Origin: JBAXQQ01 sp037131695
Lineage (GTDB): Bacteria; Armatimonadota; Hebobacteria; CAIYQO01
Reading direction: 5' to 3'
Assembly (NCBI GenBank): GCA_964638715.1
Contig: CAZWZF010000034.1
Coordinates: forward strand, 1-47,702
Length of the DNA: 47,702 bases
The position numbers were made by a program, and so were the translations under genes. Positions within the stretch are counted from its first letter, which is position 1; every line of letters begins with the position of its first letter. The notes beneath the pieces are model-generated. The model worked only from the letters and a program-made list of their open reading frames with translations, was not told the origin of the DNA and searched no databases. Below are positions 36,575-46,406 of the stretch, in pieces.

Positions 36575-39500
36575 TCATTCTTTAACTGTCCAAATCTTGC
36601 TGGTTCCCGGTGCCAGGGTGACAGTTTCTTTAAATGTAAATGGTGTCCAGCCAGGGGTATTTGCCAGTGTTGTTGTAATAGGCGCATTTGTCGAATTATG
36701 CGCTTCAATACTCCACTGTTTTTCCTGTTTCCAATTTACATCAATAGTGACATTCGGATTATCAGCGGTTACTGGATGCCCCATGAACAGGTCGCTACCT
36801 GCCATATTAAGATCAAGTTGTGCCCAGGCGCGGCCATCACGGATAGGCAAGGCGCGAACGTTGGGGGCAGTTCTGGCTTTATCCAACAGGTATACCGACC
36901 ATTTATCATTCAAGCCATCAATACATGCTGTCAGAAAACCTGGCATGGCAGTTTTCACAAATTTTGCCTGCACAGAACTGCCCATGGCATCAACATTCCA
37001 TAAACCATAGTTGCTTATTGTTTTCCCCGAAATCATCTGGGGGTTATATCCAGCCGTGCCCGGAGTAAGAATGCCAAATTGCCGAACAAAAGCAAGTGTT
37101 TCTTCACTCTTCGTCTGCCCGCCGGCACCGGCGAAAAGGATGTTGTATTTTATTACATCACCCGGCAACAGCAGGTCTTTATCAGATTTATAATATACCG
37201 TCATATTCCCCTTGTTATATTCATAAACAAGGTTGCCGCCAGTTCCGATAAGGACAACCACTCCGCCGGGATTCTGTAATATCAAAAATACACCGGGTGC
37301 AAAATTGCCTGTTAAATTAGGAGTTTCTGCAGTACCGATTTTCTCGCCATTTTTCCACAACTCACCCAGGCATGATGTAACGTTGAGTCCCTTTGCCGGC
37401 ATTTCAATGCCGGATTTCACCCGCAGGTTTGCTTCATAACCACCCATGCGAAAACCATCTGTTCGCCAGGTAGTGGCATACATGCGCGCCCATCCTTCAA
37501 TCTTTTGCGTTGGCACCAGTCGATGCCAGCTTCCCCATGAATTGCCCCATCCTTCCTGCTTCTGGTCGTAAGGGTGTCCTAACGGTGTGACTTTAGCGGC
37601 AAGTCCTGTTTCCTGCGGGTCATACGCCATCAGGATATCTGCCTGCCCGATTCCGATTTCCGGTCCTACCAGGTAAGTCTGCGGATAAGCATAAAGCGAT
37701 GGCAATTCTCCGGGAATACGCGGATAGAAGTCCAGCATCTGCGTCGGGAAACCGGCCGGTGCTCCATCAATTGGCAGTGATGGAGATGATGGCGTCAAAC
37801 CCAACGCTGGCGATGCCCGGAGCATTAACAGACCTTTTGATGGCGTAATTCCCATATTTGCATTAAAGCTGACCTGTGTCCAGGTTTGTCCGCCATTTAA
37901 TGTACGCAATCGGGCATTGCCCAAAAAATTACAGCGATCAGAACAGATAAACTCTTCATTATTAAGATTTCTGCTCCAGAAAGCGGCACTCACTGCCCGC
38001 CGCCCTTTCATATCTTCCACTACCAATACCTGACCAAGCTGCTGGCTGTTTGCCATTATTATTTCCTGTTCGAATGTATTCGCTCCTGCTGGCAGCCATC
38101 GGCGAAGTACCTGTCGATCACCATCATATAGAGTTACCATCTTCAAACCGTTTTCAGATGATACACGAAGTTGTGTGCGGTATTCCCAAATATCCGGCCT
38201 CCGCCACTCGCCATGCGGCTCTCCGAGACGATTGGGACTTTGCCAAACAAGAATTTTCGGGCCATTAGTGACATATTGCGCACCGCTGCCACTGAATGAA
38301 AACGCACTGCGATGCCATATTGTCTGCAGATCCTGCAAATTGTTATAACTCACCACCATCCAACCGTCTGCAGTTCGTTTCGCAACTTGCGACGGATCAG
38401 ACATAAACTCAAGTGCCAATGGTGCCTGACACCCGCCTATCCCCTGCAAATACAGGTAATCGCCAAACGCATTATCAATTTGCCGACCGTTATCGAATGA
38501 ATAAAGTGGGAATGAGTTATATAGTTTATAATCAACCACCGGCAAGTTATTGCCGCGGTGATTCCAAAAACCGGTAATTGCTTTTTGTGCTATTAATTCA
38601 TTAATATAATCAAAATAAACCTTTGACCGTATGCTCTGAGTAGTCTTTAAACGCTTATCTTCAAACAACATGTCAGATTTGGGGAACTGTACATTATCTG
38701 CAAATGCATAAAGATGGTCGCCTTGCGCGTCCTCGTATGTCAATCCTGGTATCGCAGCAAAACCTTCATCGGAGGCGGTTTTACAGTCAGCAACAAGCTG
38801 TTTCCACTTATCTTGGTCCATCACCAGGCTATCTTCGAGGAAAACTATATATTGTAATTTAGCATCTTTAGCTGCCTTTACATAATCGGCGACGGTACCT
38901 TTGCCGCTGGAGAGTGCTGTTCGGGCACCGATAAGCCCGCGTATACTCGGTTGGTCAGGAATATCTTTGATGTCCGGCGTTGTGCTCCAATCAAGCGGCT
39001 TCGCTTTTTCCCATTGGTAGACAGGCGGGTTAAGTATCGTATCCGGTGTAACTGCACCCCCCATCCCGGCTTTCAAAGATGGTTCGGCCAGCCATTTGAA
39101 AGTGTTTGCGAAAACCTTCAGCCAGTCGCTTGGTTTCCCGGCAGTACCTGCGGTAAGCATCGCTTCGGTAGTTGGGCAATTGCCATTTACAGTAAACAGC
39201 CAATGACTGCGAATGCCCAATACCGCCATTCTTCCTTTTTCAAAACTGCGAATACCCAGCAGAGCCGGTGAACCTGTTACCGGTTCTTTAGGAATCCATG
39301 GCTGTAGTGGAATATCATTGCGTTTTTCCGGTGTGGTTTTATGGGTGGCGGCACCACGAACCACCACATTCCAATCAGGAGAAAAATCGAAAGACATTGG
39401 CGGTTCAACACCGGTGGTGCTATTCCATGTTAAGGTAAGTACCCCACGCACGCCATCGTTAACTGGCGCGACGACATCAGTACTCCATGAAAGCTGGCAT

Positions 39501-39910
39501 CCCATGATATCGCGATACAGGTTAGTTTTATCGCTATCCTGCAGCAATTCCCATCGGGGTTTTGCTCCTAATTTCACAAGCCATTCATTAGATGGTCCCC
39601 AAATATTTAAATGCCAGTATCCTTCAGGATTGCATACGAATACCCCACCACCGCGAGCCATGAATGCATCAAGTATGCCACGCTCTGCATCATCTGTTGT
39701 ACTAACCACAACAACATTGTATTTATCGCCCTTTAAATAATCAGACAGCTTGCCGATTGGACAAACATCAACTTCAAACCCCATAGCGATCAGAGGCTTC
39801 GCTACATATTCACGATGCACATTACCATAAAATAATACCGCCGGATTTGCGGCTGAAGCAGTTAATGCTATTAAGCCTGTAACAATCGCAATTAACAATA
39901 TTCGCAACAT
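36575..39910 (-). CDS. Large secreted protein with GATase-like and PHP-like regions
   Basis: 1111 residues with a signal peptide (MLRILLIAIVTGLIALTASA). The N-terminal region (about 22-280) resembles a class I glutamine-amidotransferase-like/ThuA-like fold ('VAKPLIAMGFEVDVCP', 'ILDAFMARGGGVFVCNPEG', 'SFEKGRMAVLGIRSHW'). Residues about 320-480 have a PHP-like pattern ('DYVKAAKDAKLQYIVFLEDS', 'IPGLTYEDAQGDHLYAFAD') but without the usual HxH metal motif. The remaining half is beta-rich. No enzyme activity is claimed; binding or hydrolysis of glycans is inferred from context. GGAGAT 3 nt before the ATG supports the start. An operator-like TTGGAACGGTTC lies 44 bp upstream. Confidence 0.65.
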   Translation of the reverse strand: MLRILLIAIVTGLIALTASAANPAVLFYGNVHREYVAKPLIAMGFEVDVCPIGKLSDYLKGDKYNVVVVSTTDDAERGILDAFMARGGGVFVCNPEGYWHLNIWGPSNEWLVKLGAKPRWELLQDSDKTNLYRDIMGCQLSWSTDVVAPVNDGVRGVLTLTWNSTTGVEPPMSFDFSPDWNVVVRGAATHKTTPEKRNDIPLQPWIPKEPVTGSPALLGIRSFEKGRMAVLGIRSHWLFTVNGNCPTTEAMLTAGTAGKPSDWLKVFANTFKWLAEPSLKAGMGGAVTPDTILNPPVYQWEKAKPLDWSTTPDIKDIPDQPSIRGLIGARTALSSGKGTVADYVKAAKDAKLQYIVFLEDSLVMDQDKWKQLVADCKTASDEGFAAIPGLTYEDAQGDHLYAFADNVQFPKSDMLFEDKRLKTTQSIRSKVYFDYINELIAQKAITGFWNHRGNNLPVVDYKLYNSFPLYSFDNGRQIDNAFGDYLYLQGIGGCQAPLALEFMSDPSQVAKRTADGWMVVSYNNLQDLQTIWHRSAFSFSGSGAQYVTNGPKILVWQSPNRLGEPHGEWRRPDIWEYRTQLRVSSENGLKMVTLYDGDRQVLRRWLPAGANTFEQEIIMANSQQLGQVLVVEDMKGRRAVSAAFWSRNLNNEEFICSDRCNFLGNARLRTLNGGQTWTQVSFNANMGITPSKGLLMLRASPALGLTPSSPSLPIDGAPAGFPTQMLDFYPRIPGELPSLYAYPQTYLVGPEIGIGQADILMAYDPQETGLAAKVTPLGHPYDQKQEGWGNSWGSWHRLVPTQKIEGWARMYATTWRTDGFRMGGYEANLRVKSGIEMPAKGLNVTSCLGELWKNGEKIGTAETPNLTGNFAPGVFLILQNPGGVVVLIGTGGNLVYEYNKGNMTVYYKSDKDLLLPGDVIKYNILFAGAGGQTKSEETLAFVRQFGILTPGTAGYNPQMISGKTISNYGLWNVDAMGSSVQAKFVKTAMPGFLTACIDGLNDKWSVYLLDKARTAPNVRALPIRDGRAWAQLDLNMAGSDLFMGHPVTADNPNVTIDVNWKQEKQWSIEAHNSTNAPITTTLANTPGWTPFTFKETVTLAPGTSKIWTVKE

Positions 39911-39953
39911 ATTATCTCCTGAAAATAGGATTTAATTATTAGACAAAATCTAT

Positions 39954-39965
39954 TTGGAACGGTTC
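39954..39965. promoter_or_regulatory. Putative LacI-type operator, TTGGAACGGTTC
   Basis: It aligns without gaps to 46407-46418 and 26828-26839. The left half TTGGAACG is identical in all three; the right half varies. Confidence 0.55.
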
Positions 39966-39983
39966 TTATATTTAACTGCTAAA

Positions 39984-40014
39984 TTTTCGCACCTTTAAAT
40001 TAAAGGTGCGAAAA
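39984..40014 (-). terminator. Terminator hairpin of the pseudopilin operon
   Basis: A perfect 31-nt inverted repeat with GC core CGCACC/GGTGCG and A/T flanks (TTTT...AAAA) sits 28 bp past the stop at 40042. It could act in both directions. Confidence 0.75.
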
Positions 40015-40041
40015 TCATTAATGAAAATATAGTATGCCAGA

Positions 40042-41301
40042 TTAATGATAAACCCTGACATTTTTAATCCATTCATATGCCGATGGACCGCGCAGAAAAC
40101 CATAGCCGGCTATTTTATTATTCCCTGGTGCGCAATCATTTGCCAGTGTAATAGTGCCTGAATTGTTACCCACTAATTTTCCATTACTGAGGTCAGTTAC
40201 TGACATGTAGCACTTGCCGGTTGTGGTGGTGCCATCTGGCACAAAAGTAGCACGGCAGCGATAATAGGTATAAGTGCGCATTGGATTTACTATTATTTTG
40301 TTGGCTGGCAGTGAAATATTAGGAATTACATTGGCAGTTGAACCCTGGCCAAAGAAGTGTGTACCATTGCTGTAAAGACCTGTCCAGCCAGTATCATTCG
40401 AATCATAATTTGCGCCACCATAGCATTTGAAACCCAGGTAATAACCGGAGGAGACATCACTTAATCCGCCGGTTGGTCCGTATTTACCCAGTTCGTTGTT
40501 ATTGCAGAATATACCAAGGACAGCATACATAAACTCAGCGTTGGTAAAACCATTTTGTAACGGTAGACGATTCATATCCCATTCAACGGTAATTTGTGGG
40601 CATTGGTCAGTAGCTGCAAGTCGATAACAGCCTTCCGGTAATGTGAATGCAAATGATGAATCATGCCATTTATCTTCACCGCCAATTGAAATTAATGGAC
40701 GCCGATCTGACAACGCCAACTGACTGGTGTAGGTTAAAACACCTGCATTCATTAATGCAACAGTATTCGTTTGTCCATTCGTCGGTATATACGCAACATG
40801 TCCATCAACATAGCTGGTCATAAATCCGCTGCTATGCCTGGCGTCAATGTCAGTATCTAAATTTGACAATGCAAAGGTTGCCAGAGCTTTAGTACTTGTA
40901 GGTTTTATATCTGCAGTCAATAATGTCTGGCTGGGTGAAGATACATCAGTCAGTGAACCATCATACAATGATGGATTGAAACCATAGTCTGGCGACCCGC
41001 CTGTACCTTTATTAGTATTAGATGGACAATCATAACTGGCTGCATCACTGGCAGTACCCATGCCTGAGACCCAGGATGTTGATAACGGATCTGCGATAAA
41101 TTTCTGGTCATGATCCTGTGCGTACAACATAACAGCCGTCGCAACTTGTTTCTGATTGCTGGTACAGGTTGTTTGGCGCGCTTTTTCACGTGCCCGCGCA
41201 AATACCGGGAACAGTATGGCGGCGAGGATGGCAATAATGGCAATTACTACCAGCAATTCAATAAGGGTAAAACCTTTTCGTTTGCTTATTAATATATTCA
41301 T
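40042..41301 (-). CDS. Pseudopilin with C-terminal jelly-roll-like domain (second of pair)
   Basis: 419 residues. The prepilin N-terminus (KGFTLIELL, cleavage after G10), DUF1559-like body and H-X9-DG motif (H156, D166-G167) are intact. About 220 additional residues form a beta-rich domain ('SSFAFTLPEGCYRLAATDQCP', 'GYYLGFKCYGGANYD', 'TYYRCRATFVPDG', 'YEWIKNVRVYH') like concanavalin/LamG-type jelly rolls with a closing 'K-N-V-x-V-Y' strand. The domain is homologous to that of the gene upstream (shared 'DVSSGYY' and 'LPxGCYRxxAxD'), so the pair arose by duplication. AGGAGAAG 5 nt before the ATG; 50 nt after the upstream stop, so probably co-transcribed. A glycan-binding filament subunit is inferred. 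Confidence 0.75.
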   Translation of the reverse strand: MNILISKRKGFTLIELLVVIAIIAILAAILFPVFARAREKARQTTCTSNQKQVATAVMLYAQDHDQKFIADPLSTSWVSGMGTASDAASYDCPSNTNKGTGGSPDYGFNPSLYDGSLTDVSSPSQTLLTADIKPTSTKALATFALSNLDTDIDARHSSGFMTSYVDGHVAYIPTNGQTNTVALMNAGVLTYTSQLALSDRRPLISIGGEDKWHDSSFAFTLPEGCYRLAATDQCPQITVEWDMNRLPLQNGFTNAEFMYAVLGIFCNNNELGKYGPTGGLSDVSSGYYLGFKCYGGANYDSNDTGWTGLYSNGTHFFGQGSTANVIPNISLPANKIIVNPMRTYTYYRCRATFVPDGTTTTGKCYMSVTDLSNGKLVGNNSGTITLANDCAPGNNKIAGYGFLRGPSAYEWIKNVRVYH

Positions 41302-41351
41302 CGTTCTTCTCCTTGTTTTAACTACTGGTATTCACCCGTAGTTACGAAATA

Positions 41352-42581
41352 TTATAAATTCGGCTCCGGCAGTTTATAAACATTGATATTCTTAACAGTT
41401 ATGACCTTATTAGCTCCTGGCCATCTTGAATACAATGCTATTTTATCCGCACCCGGTGCCATATCTACCGGTAGATTAACCGGCATTGAGAATGAACCGA
41501 GAATCTTCGAGTTTTTCTTGACTGTTAATGTTGCCATATAATTCTGAAATACAACTTCCATTCGATACCACTGGTCGCTGTAATACATGGCGTATACATT
41601 CATGAAATTTGCTGGTAGTGTATCATCAAGACATGTAGTGCTGCTGCCCATGCAGAATCTATGTCCAGACGCGTCGCCATATGCCTCACCGGGTGCTCCC
41701 CGGCATCTCCATATCCCGGCATAATAGCCAGAACTGACATCAGTAGTTGTTGAAGTTGCTCCAAGGTTTAGTTCCGCAGGATCACTTATAAACATACCCA
41801 ATGCCATCCTGTTTCTGTCACCGGGATTACACGGTTGTCCGAATGAAAAATCATAAGATATCATCATACTCGGCATCGGATCATTTGCCGTGACGCGGAA
41901 ACATCCCGATGGAAGAGTAAGGGATGCAGACGACATATATTTATCTATACCAGTACTTGGATTTGTTATAGTTAATACATCAGGGTATGACTTGGCAAGA
42001 TAATTACTGCAAAGCGGTAATAGAATATATCCGGCCTTTAATAAATCATTTGAAGGGAACTCGGATGCGATATTAACTACCGCGGCATGGCCATCAACAC
42101 ATGAAAGAACTGATTTATTGCTATGCCATGTTCCCAAATCAGAATCAAAACTGTTTATCATTCCACCTACGCTGTTATTACTGACATTTCGATCAGCGGT
42201 TAAAACAGTGGCAGACGGATCACTGATATTACCGATTGAAACGCTGCAAAGGTTTGAGTTAAACCCATATTCAGGGTTTCCCTGGCTGCCTTTTCCCGGG
42301 CAGCTTGGACAATCAAAAATGCCGCCCAAATCACCACTGCCCAAATTAGTTGACCACGACGCGGAACCAGATGGGAACAGCGTTTCTTCATGATCCTGTG
42401 CATACATCTGGATAGTTGCGGCAAGCTGACGCTGGTTGCTGAGACAGGTAGTCTGATGCGCTTTATCCCGTGCCTTGGCAAAAACCGGAAAGAGAATAGC
42501 AGCGAGAATAGCAATAATGGCAATCACTACCAGCAATTCAATCAGTGTAAAACCTGACGATGCTGAAAGACGTTTTTTCAT
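41352..42581 (-). CDS. Pseudopilin with C-terminal jelly-roll-like domain (first of pair)
   Basis: 409 residues. The prepilin N-terminus (SSGFTLIELL, cleavage after G10), body and H-X9-DG motif (H153, D163-G164) are present. The additional domain (about 185-409) has 'ASLTLPSGCYRVTANDPMPSM', 'TDVSSGYYAGIWRCRGAPG', 'QWYRMEVVFQNYMATLTVKKN' and 'VKNINVYKL', a LamG/DUF1080-like strand order. AAGGGGGT 4 nt before the ATG supports the start. It is driven by a perfect consensus promoter with an operator-like palindrome just after the -10 box. The neighbouring secreted gene (42809) suggests joint use in glycan binding at the cell surface. Confidence 0.75.
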   Translation of the reverse strand: MKKRLSASSGFTLIELLVVIAIIAILAAILFPVFAKARDKAHQTTCLSNQRQLAATIQMYAQDHEETLFPSGSASWSTNLGSGDLGGIFDCPSCPGKGSQGNPEYGFNSNLCSVSIGNISDPSATVLTADRNVSNNSVGGMINSFDSDLGTWHSNKSVLSCVDGHAAVVNIASEFPSNDLLKAGYILLPLCSNYLAKSYPDVLTITNPSTGIDKYMSSASLTLPSGCFRVTANDPMPSMMISYDFSFGQPCNPGDRNRMALGMFISDPAELNLGATSTTTDVSSGYYAGIWRCRGAPGEAYGDASGHRFCMGSSTTCLDDTLPANFMNVYAMYYSDQWYRMEVVFQNYMATLTVKKNSKILGSFSMPVNLPVDMAPGADKIALYSRWPGANKVITVKNINVYKLPEPNL

Positions 42582-42621
42582 ATTTACCCCCTTGAATATT
42601 GAATTATTACAATATCGAATT

Positions 42622-42637
42622 AGTGATACGTATAACT
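42622..42637. promoter_or_regulatory. CG-centred palindrome at the pseudopilin promoter
   Basis: AGTGATACGTATAACT is a 16-bp palindrome with one mismatched pair and central CG, as in LacI-family operators. It begins 8 bp downstream of the -10 box and would cover the first transcribed bases. Confidence 0.5.
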
Positions 42638-42645
42638 ATTAAATA

Positions 42646-42674
42646 ATTATACAACTCTGCATACTATATGTCAA
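42646..42674 (-). promoter_or_regulatory. Consensus sigma-70-type promoter of the pseudopilin pair
   Basis: On the minus strand TTGACA (42674-42669), a 17-bp spacer and TATAAT (42651-42646) match the consensus at every position. The 5' UTR is about 58 nt. Confidence 0.85.
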
Positions 42675-42750
42675 TGGTAAATCATCGTGTTTTGTTAAAA
42701 AATAATTAAAAAGTTATTTTTAAAACTATTACTTGCGTTGGTTTTACCAT

Positions 42751-42778
42751 GTAGAGACGCACGGCCGTGCGTCTCTAC
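42751..42778. repeat. Dispersed palindrome, GTAGAGACGC family, copy 2
   Basis: A perfect 28-bp palindrome with half-site GTAGAGACGCACGG lies just 3' of the gene ending at 42809. The outer ten bases equal those of the copy at 11417-11446, which is also 3' of a minus-strand gene. Confidence 0.8.
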
Positions 42779-42808
42779 GAAATATAATTCATGTATTGAA
42801 ACCGTTGA

Positions 42809-45800
42809 TTATTTACCCAGCAGCCACCTGCAGGCAGCATCTGTTATTTTCTTGCCGGCATCTGTTCGCCACCAAGAATTTGCGGTATTTTCACCGAGTG
42901 GCGCCAGTGCTAATAATGCTACCTTGCCTTTTCCCGCTTCTCCAAATATCATTGCTGGTTTGCCATCAGCAGTTAATACCGTTTGCGCGCCAGCTTTTGG
43001 CGTCAATTCGTGCAGCCAGATAGTTGTTGCCTGCCCGAGATCAAGGTTTGCCAATTTTCCTTCACCTTTAAGAGTCAGCGCTTTCTTTTCTCCCAAAGGT
43101 TTAAGGTCAAATGATTTAAGCGTAGCTGGCAATATTGATGAAATCAATTCGCTTTCCTGCCACCATCCACGTCCCAGACCATACGGTCCGCCGGTCATCA
43201 ACAATGAACCGCCGGCTTCTACCCAACTCTTCAACCAGCCACGCTTTTCAATTGACAATGTTCGGATATCAACATTTGACAATACAACCAGGCGATATTT
43301 TGCCAGGTCTTCCGGCTTGTTTAACTGTGGGCCATTCCACCCGCGCTGACTGCGATATACATACCAGTCGCATTCAGATACAGGGACATTAAGGTTTTTT
43401 AATACTTCCGGTACATGCAGCGATTCATTCCATATACCCATCATGCACCATGCGCCGCCATCTTTTGCCGGCACCATATCAGCAGGCCAGGTTTGCAATT
43501 TTTGTTCAGTTATACGTTCAGTTTCAGATAGGCCTTTCAATTCTCTTACTTCCAACCGGTCAATCAATAAGCCATCCCATCCGCCGGTAACCTGCACGCC
43601 GCAATTACCGCGATCCCAGCCGATGGTGGTTTCAATTGCTAAATCTGTCCAAACCCCCGGTTTTACATCAACCAGGGGGAAATCCTGGTCAACAGTCCAT
43701 ATTCGTCCTGCCGGCCAGCATCGGAAATGAATCTTTCCGTCAGCAGGCGGCGCATCCGGACTTTTTACCCGCAGTGAAAATCGATATTTACCGCCGGAAA
43801 CACCGCCAAAATATGCCTCTGTTGATAATGGTGCCTGCACTTTTACAGCTTTTCCATCTACACATGATGCATCATCAACGCGGACTTTCTGCAATTTCCA
43901 CATTTGATGACCAGCAGAAAATACAACCGGCGGGAATCCATTCGGCGTATAATTCGCCGGTAAAGGCTCTGTAGTAAAATCTTTCGGCTGAGCTGGCATA
44001 GGCGGCAATGAATATCGCCATGCCGGCAATTTATCATTTACAGGCCCGCTGCATTCGACTGCAACAATTGTCCATTGAATTAATGCTGAAGGTTTTACAA
44101 TCACTGATTTATCTTGTTTAGTAATAGGCAAATCTTCCCGTATTGGCATTGCGCCTGCTGTTACTGTGGTGGTTTCGCATTTTTCATTGCTGCCTATAGA
44201 TGTTTCAACTCCCTCGCTGCGGTCAGCAGTGATTTGCCAGGCACGTTCCGCCTTCCAACCGGCAGGCAGGCTCCAGGTTAGTTCAAGTCCGTCAATTGCC
44301 GGTGGCGGGAGCAGGTTTTTACTATCAACACCCGGTTTTTCCGGTTTATTAATCAGGTGAACAAAATAGACGCGTTTGCCTGCGGATGGTTCCAACACTC
44401 GAATATATTGCTTCCACCATAAATCTCTATCACTTTTTTTGTTGAGTTTCAATATATCATCAGATACCGGACGCAATGAATCGCCATACAACAGGTCGCA
44501 ATGCCGTGTTGCCAGTCGCAAATATGGCAATTGCCAGTCTGACGCCCAATACGCCAGGTGGACACGGCCAGCCATCATCAATGCTGTCATGGTTCTACTG
44601 TCATAAGCATAATTATGCGCCGGAGTAATCGCATACGCATGTCCGCCACGGCGTGCAGAATTGTTGCCCAAGCTATTTGTCTGTTCTGCGATAGTATCCC
44701 AATTTGTGCCGGTTCCCCAATACGCGGTAACGCGTTCCTGCAGGTGCAAGCCATCATCCCGCAGATATTCGGTATAATAATCATTCGGCATCGGCGGGGT
44801 ATCAAATGGCATCACCTGTTCAAAAGGCGGATGATGTTCTTTTGACCATTCCATGTTGTGTCCATATATCATGCCTGGTTTTGCTTTATCAAGCGCGGTT
44901 CGCAGGCGGGATATCAAAACCGGTGAAGTCATTCCCTTATACGGAACTTTATTCCCCAGCATATCAGCACCGGCAAAGTCATAATCATAAAGGTCATCAT
45001 AGCGGAATCCATCCCAATCAAAACGCTTAGTGGACGCGACCAGTTGCGAAATGTGATAGTCCACCGGTCCAGGCATTCCTGTTTGTGGACCCCATACCCC
45101 ACGCGCTCCGAAACGGGCTTTTTTCGTCTCCGGGTCAAAACGTTCATTATCATCTTCGCGCAATTGACGGGTGATTTCACCGTTGCTCCATCCCATCATT
45201 TCATCATTGCTGTCCCAGTTGCACCATTCCGGATGCTGGCGAAACAGTTCGCTGACGCGGAAACCGAAATCAACCCGCAGGTCAGCGTATGATAAAACCT
45301 GCATTCCCTGTGCGTGCGCCGCCTTGATGCGGGCATCAATAGTTTTGCTGCTCAATTGTGCCAGGGTCTGACCGCTCCACCAGCGGTCTTTACCTTCCGG
45401 CGGGGTCAACATCGAAAAATCGTCGGGTGCCCAGAAAGTTATTTCGGCAAGCGGGAAACAATTCTTTCGCATATTGCCGATAAATTCATCAACATTCTTT
45501 GGCTCATAATCTTTGTCCGACCCCCACGCGGCCAGGTGGCCTATGCGCACAGGTTTGTCGCTGACATAAAACCAGTCGCGCGCTTCACCAATTACCTCGC
45601 CGTCTTTACCTGTTTTACTCAAGGTAGCCTTTAGCTGATGACCATATTCAGGAAGTACGGGCAGCTTTACCGACACATTATACGGGTCTTTGCCGCCGGC
45701 AGGTATTTCAATTTCTGCATCGGATATAGTTGCCGGTTTTCCTAAACCGCTTTCAACTTCCACAACCAGTCGCGCTGTTTGCGGTTTTGCGGCACCATTT

Positions 45801-46384
45801 CTAATTACAACAGTTGCGCTGCCGATTTCTTTTAGTTTATATACCAGTTTGTCAGCGCGAATTGATGTCAAAAACAGCGGGTCAATCAACGGTTCAAAGT
45901 AAATGCCATCCAGTCGCAAGCCTTTCCAACCGCCACGCAGAAGAATGCCGACATTGCCGTTTCCCGGCCCGGCATGCATTTGCCTGGTAAATGATACCTG
46001 CTTATTGCCAGCACCAAAGTCGGTTGGGGTAATTACCGTGTTGAATCTATACGCTCCCGGTGTACCATAAGGATTCCATATAGAACAGTCCAATTGCTCA
46101 TTTTCTTTCGCTGCCCGGTCCGGTGTCAGCTTAAAAGTAATGCGCCACCACCCTTCAGTAAGCCGCGACTGCAAGCCATACATTTCCAGCTTCAATGGTC
46201 CGTCAAGTTCCATTGTCTTTCCGGCATCAATATCAACAATATGCGCAGTTTGCCCAGACCGCGGTGCCAGTTCAGCCGCCGTCAAATCCCAGGCAGCTTG
46301 TTCAGCAGATGCAGATATTGTAAACAATACAAAGATGCACAGAGCGATGGTTAACAATAAATGATGATAAAAAATGTTTTTCAT
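42809..46384 (-). CDS. Large secreted TIM-barrel glycosidase-like protein with C-terminal GATase-like domain
   Basis: 1191 residues from the ATG at 46384; AAAAGGA 5 nt upstream decides this start over the in-frame GTG at 46399. A signal peptide follows. Residues about 30-270 are two beta domains. The centre (about 275-650) looks like a (beta/alpha)8 glycoside hydrolase, loosely GH66-like ('GMQVLSYADLRVDFGF', 'FDWDGFRYDDLYDYDF', 'ALDKAKPGMIYGHN'), with acidic residues at strand ends, but the family is not certain. Later beta domains lead to a GATase1-like end ('YRLVVLSNVDIRTLS', 'WVEAGGSLLMTGGPYGLGRG', 'GKGKVALLALAPLG'), as in some beta-galactosidase-type proteins. It is divergent from the LacI gene at 46512, with a promoter and operator in between. 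Confidence 0.7.
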   Translation of the reverse strand: MKNIFYHHLLLTIALCIFVLFTISASAEQAAWDLTAAELAPRSGQTAHIVDIDAGKTMELDGPLKLEMYGLQSRLTEGWWRITFKLTPDRAAKENEQLDCSIWNPYGTPGAYRFNTVITPTDFGAGNKQVSFTRQMHAGPGNGNVGILLRGGWKGLRLDGIYFEPLIDPLFLTSIRADKLVYKLKEIGSATVVIRNGAAKPQTARLVVEVESGLGKPATISDAEIEIPAGGKDPYNVSVKLPVLPEYGHQLKATLSKTGKDGEVIGEARDWFYVSDKPVRIGHLAAWGSDKDYEPKNVDEFIGNMRKNCFPLAEITFWAPDDFSMLTPPEGKDRWWSGQTLAQLSSKTIDARIKAAHAQGMQVLSYADLRVDFGFRVSELFRQHPEWCNWDSNDEMMGWSNGEITRQLREDDNERFDPETKKARFGARGVWGPQTGMPGPVDYHISQLVASTKRFDWDGFRYDDLYDYDFAGADMLGNKVPYKGMTSPVLISRLRTALDKAKPGMIYGHNMEWSKEHHPPFEQVMPFDTPPMPNDYYTEYLRDDGLHLQERVTAYWGTGTNWDTIAEQTNSLGNNSARRGGHAYAITPAHNYAYDSRTMTALMMAGRVHLAYWASDWQLPYLRLATRHCDLLYGDSLRPVSDDILKLNKKSDRDLWWKQYIRVLEPSAGKRVYFVHLINKPEKPGVDSKNLLPPPAIDGLELTWSLPAGWKAERAWQITADRSEGVETSIGSNEKCETTTVTAGAMPIREDLPITKQDKSVIVKPSALIQWTIVAVECSGPVNDKLPAWRYSLPPMPAQPKDFTTEPLPANYTPNGFPPVVFSAGHQMWKLQKVRVDDASCVDGKAVKVQAPLSTEAYFGGVSGGKYRFSLRVKSPDAPPADGKIHFRCWPAGRIWTVDQDFPLVDVKPGVWTDLAIETTIGWDRGNCGVQVTGGWDGLLIDRLEVRELKGLSETERITEQKLQTWPADMVPAKDGGAWCMMGIWNESLHVPEVLKNLNVPVSECDWYVYRSQRGWNGPQLNKPEDLAKYRLVVLSNVDIRTLSIEKRGWLKSWVEAGGSLLMTGGPYGLGRGWWQESELISSILPATLKSFDLKPLGEKKALTLKGEGKLANLDLGQATTIWLHELTPKAGAQTVLTADGKPAMIFGEAGKGKVALLALAPLGENTANSWWRTDAGKKITDAACRWLLGK

Positions 46385-46406
46385 ATTAATCCTTTTCACC
46401 TGAATA

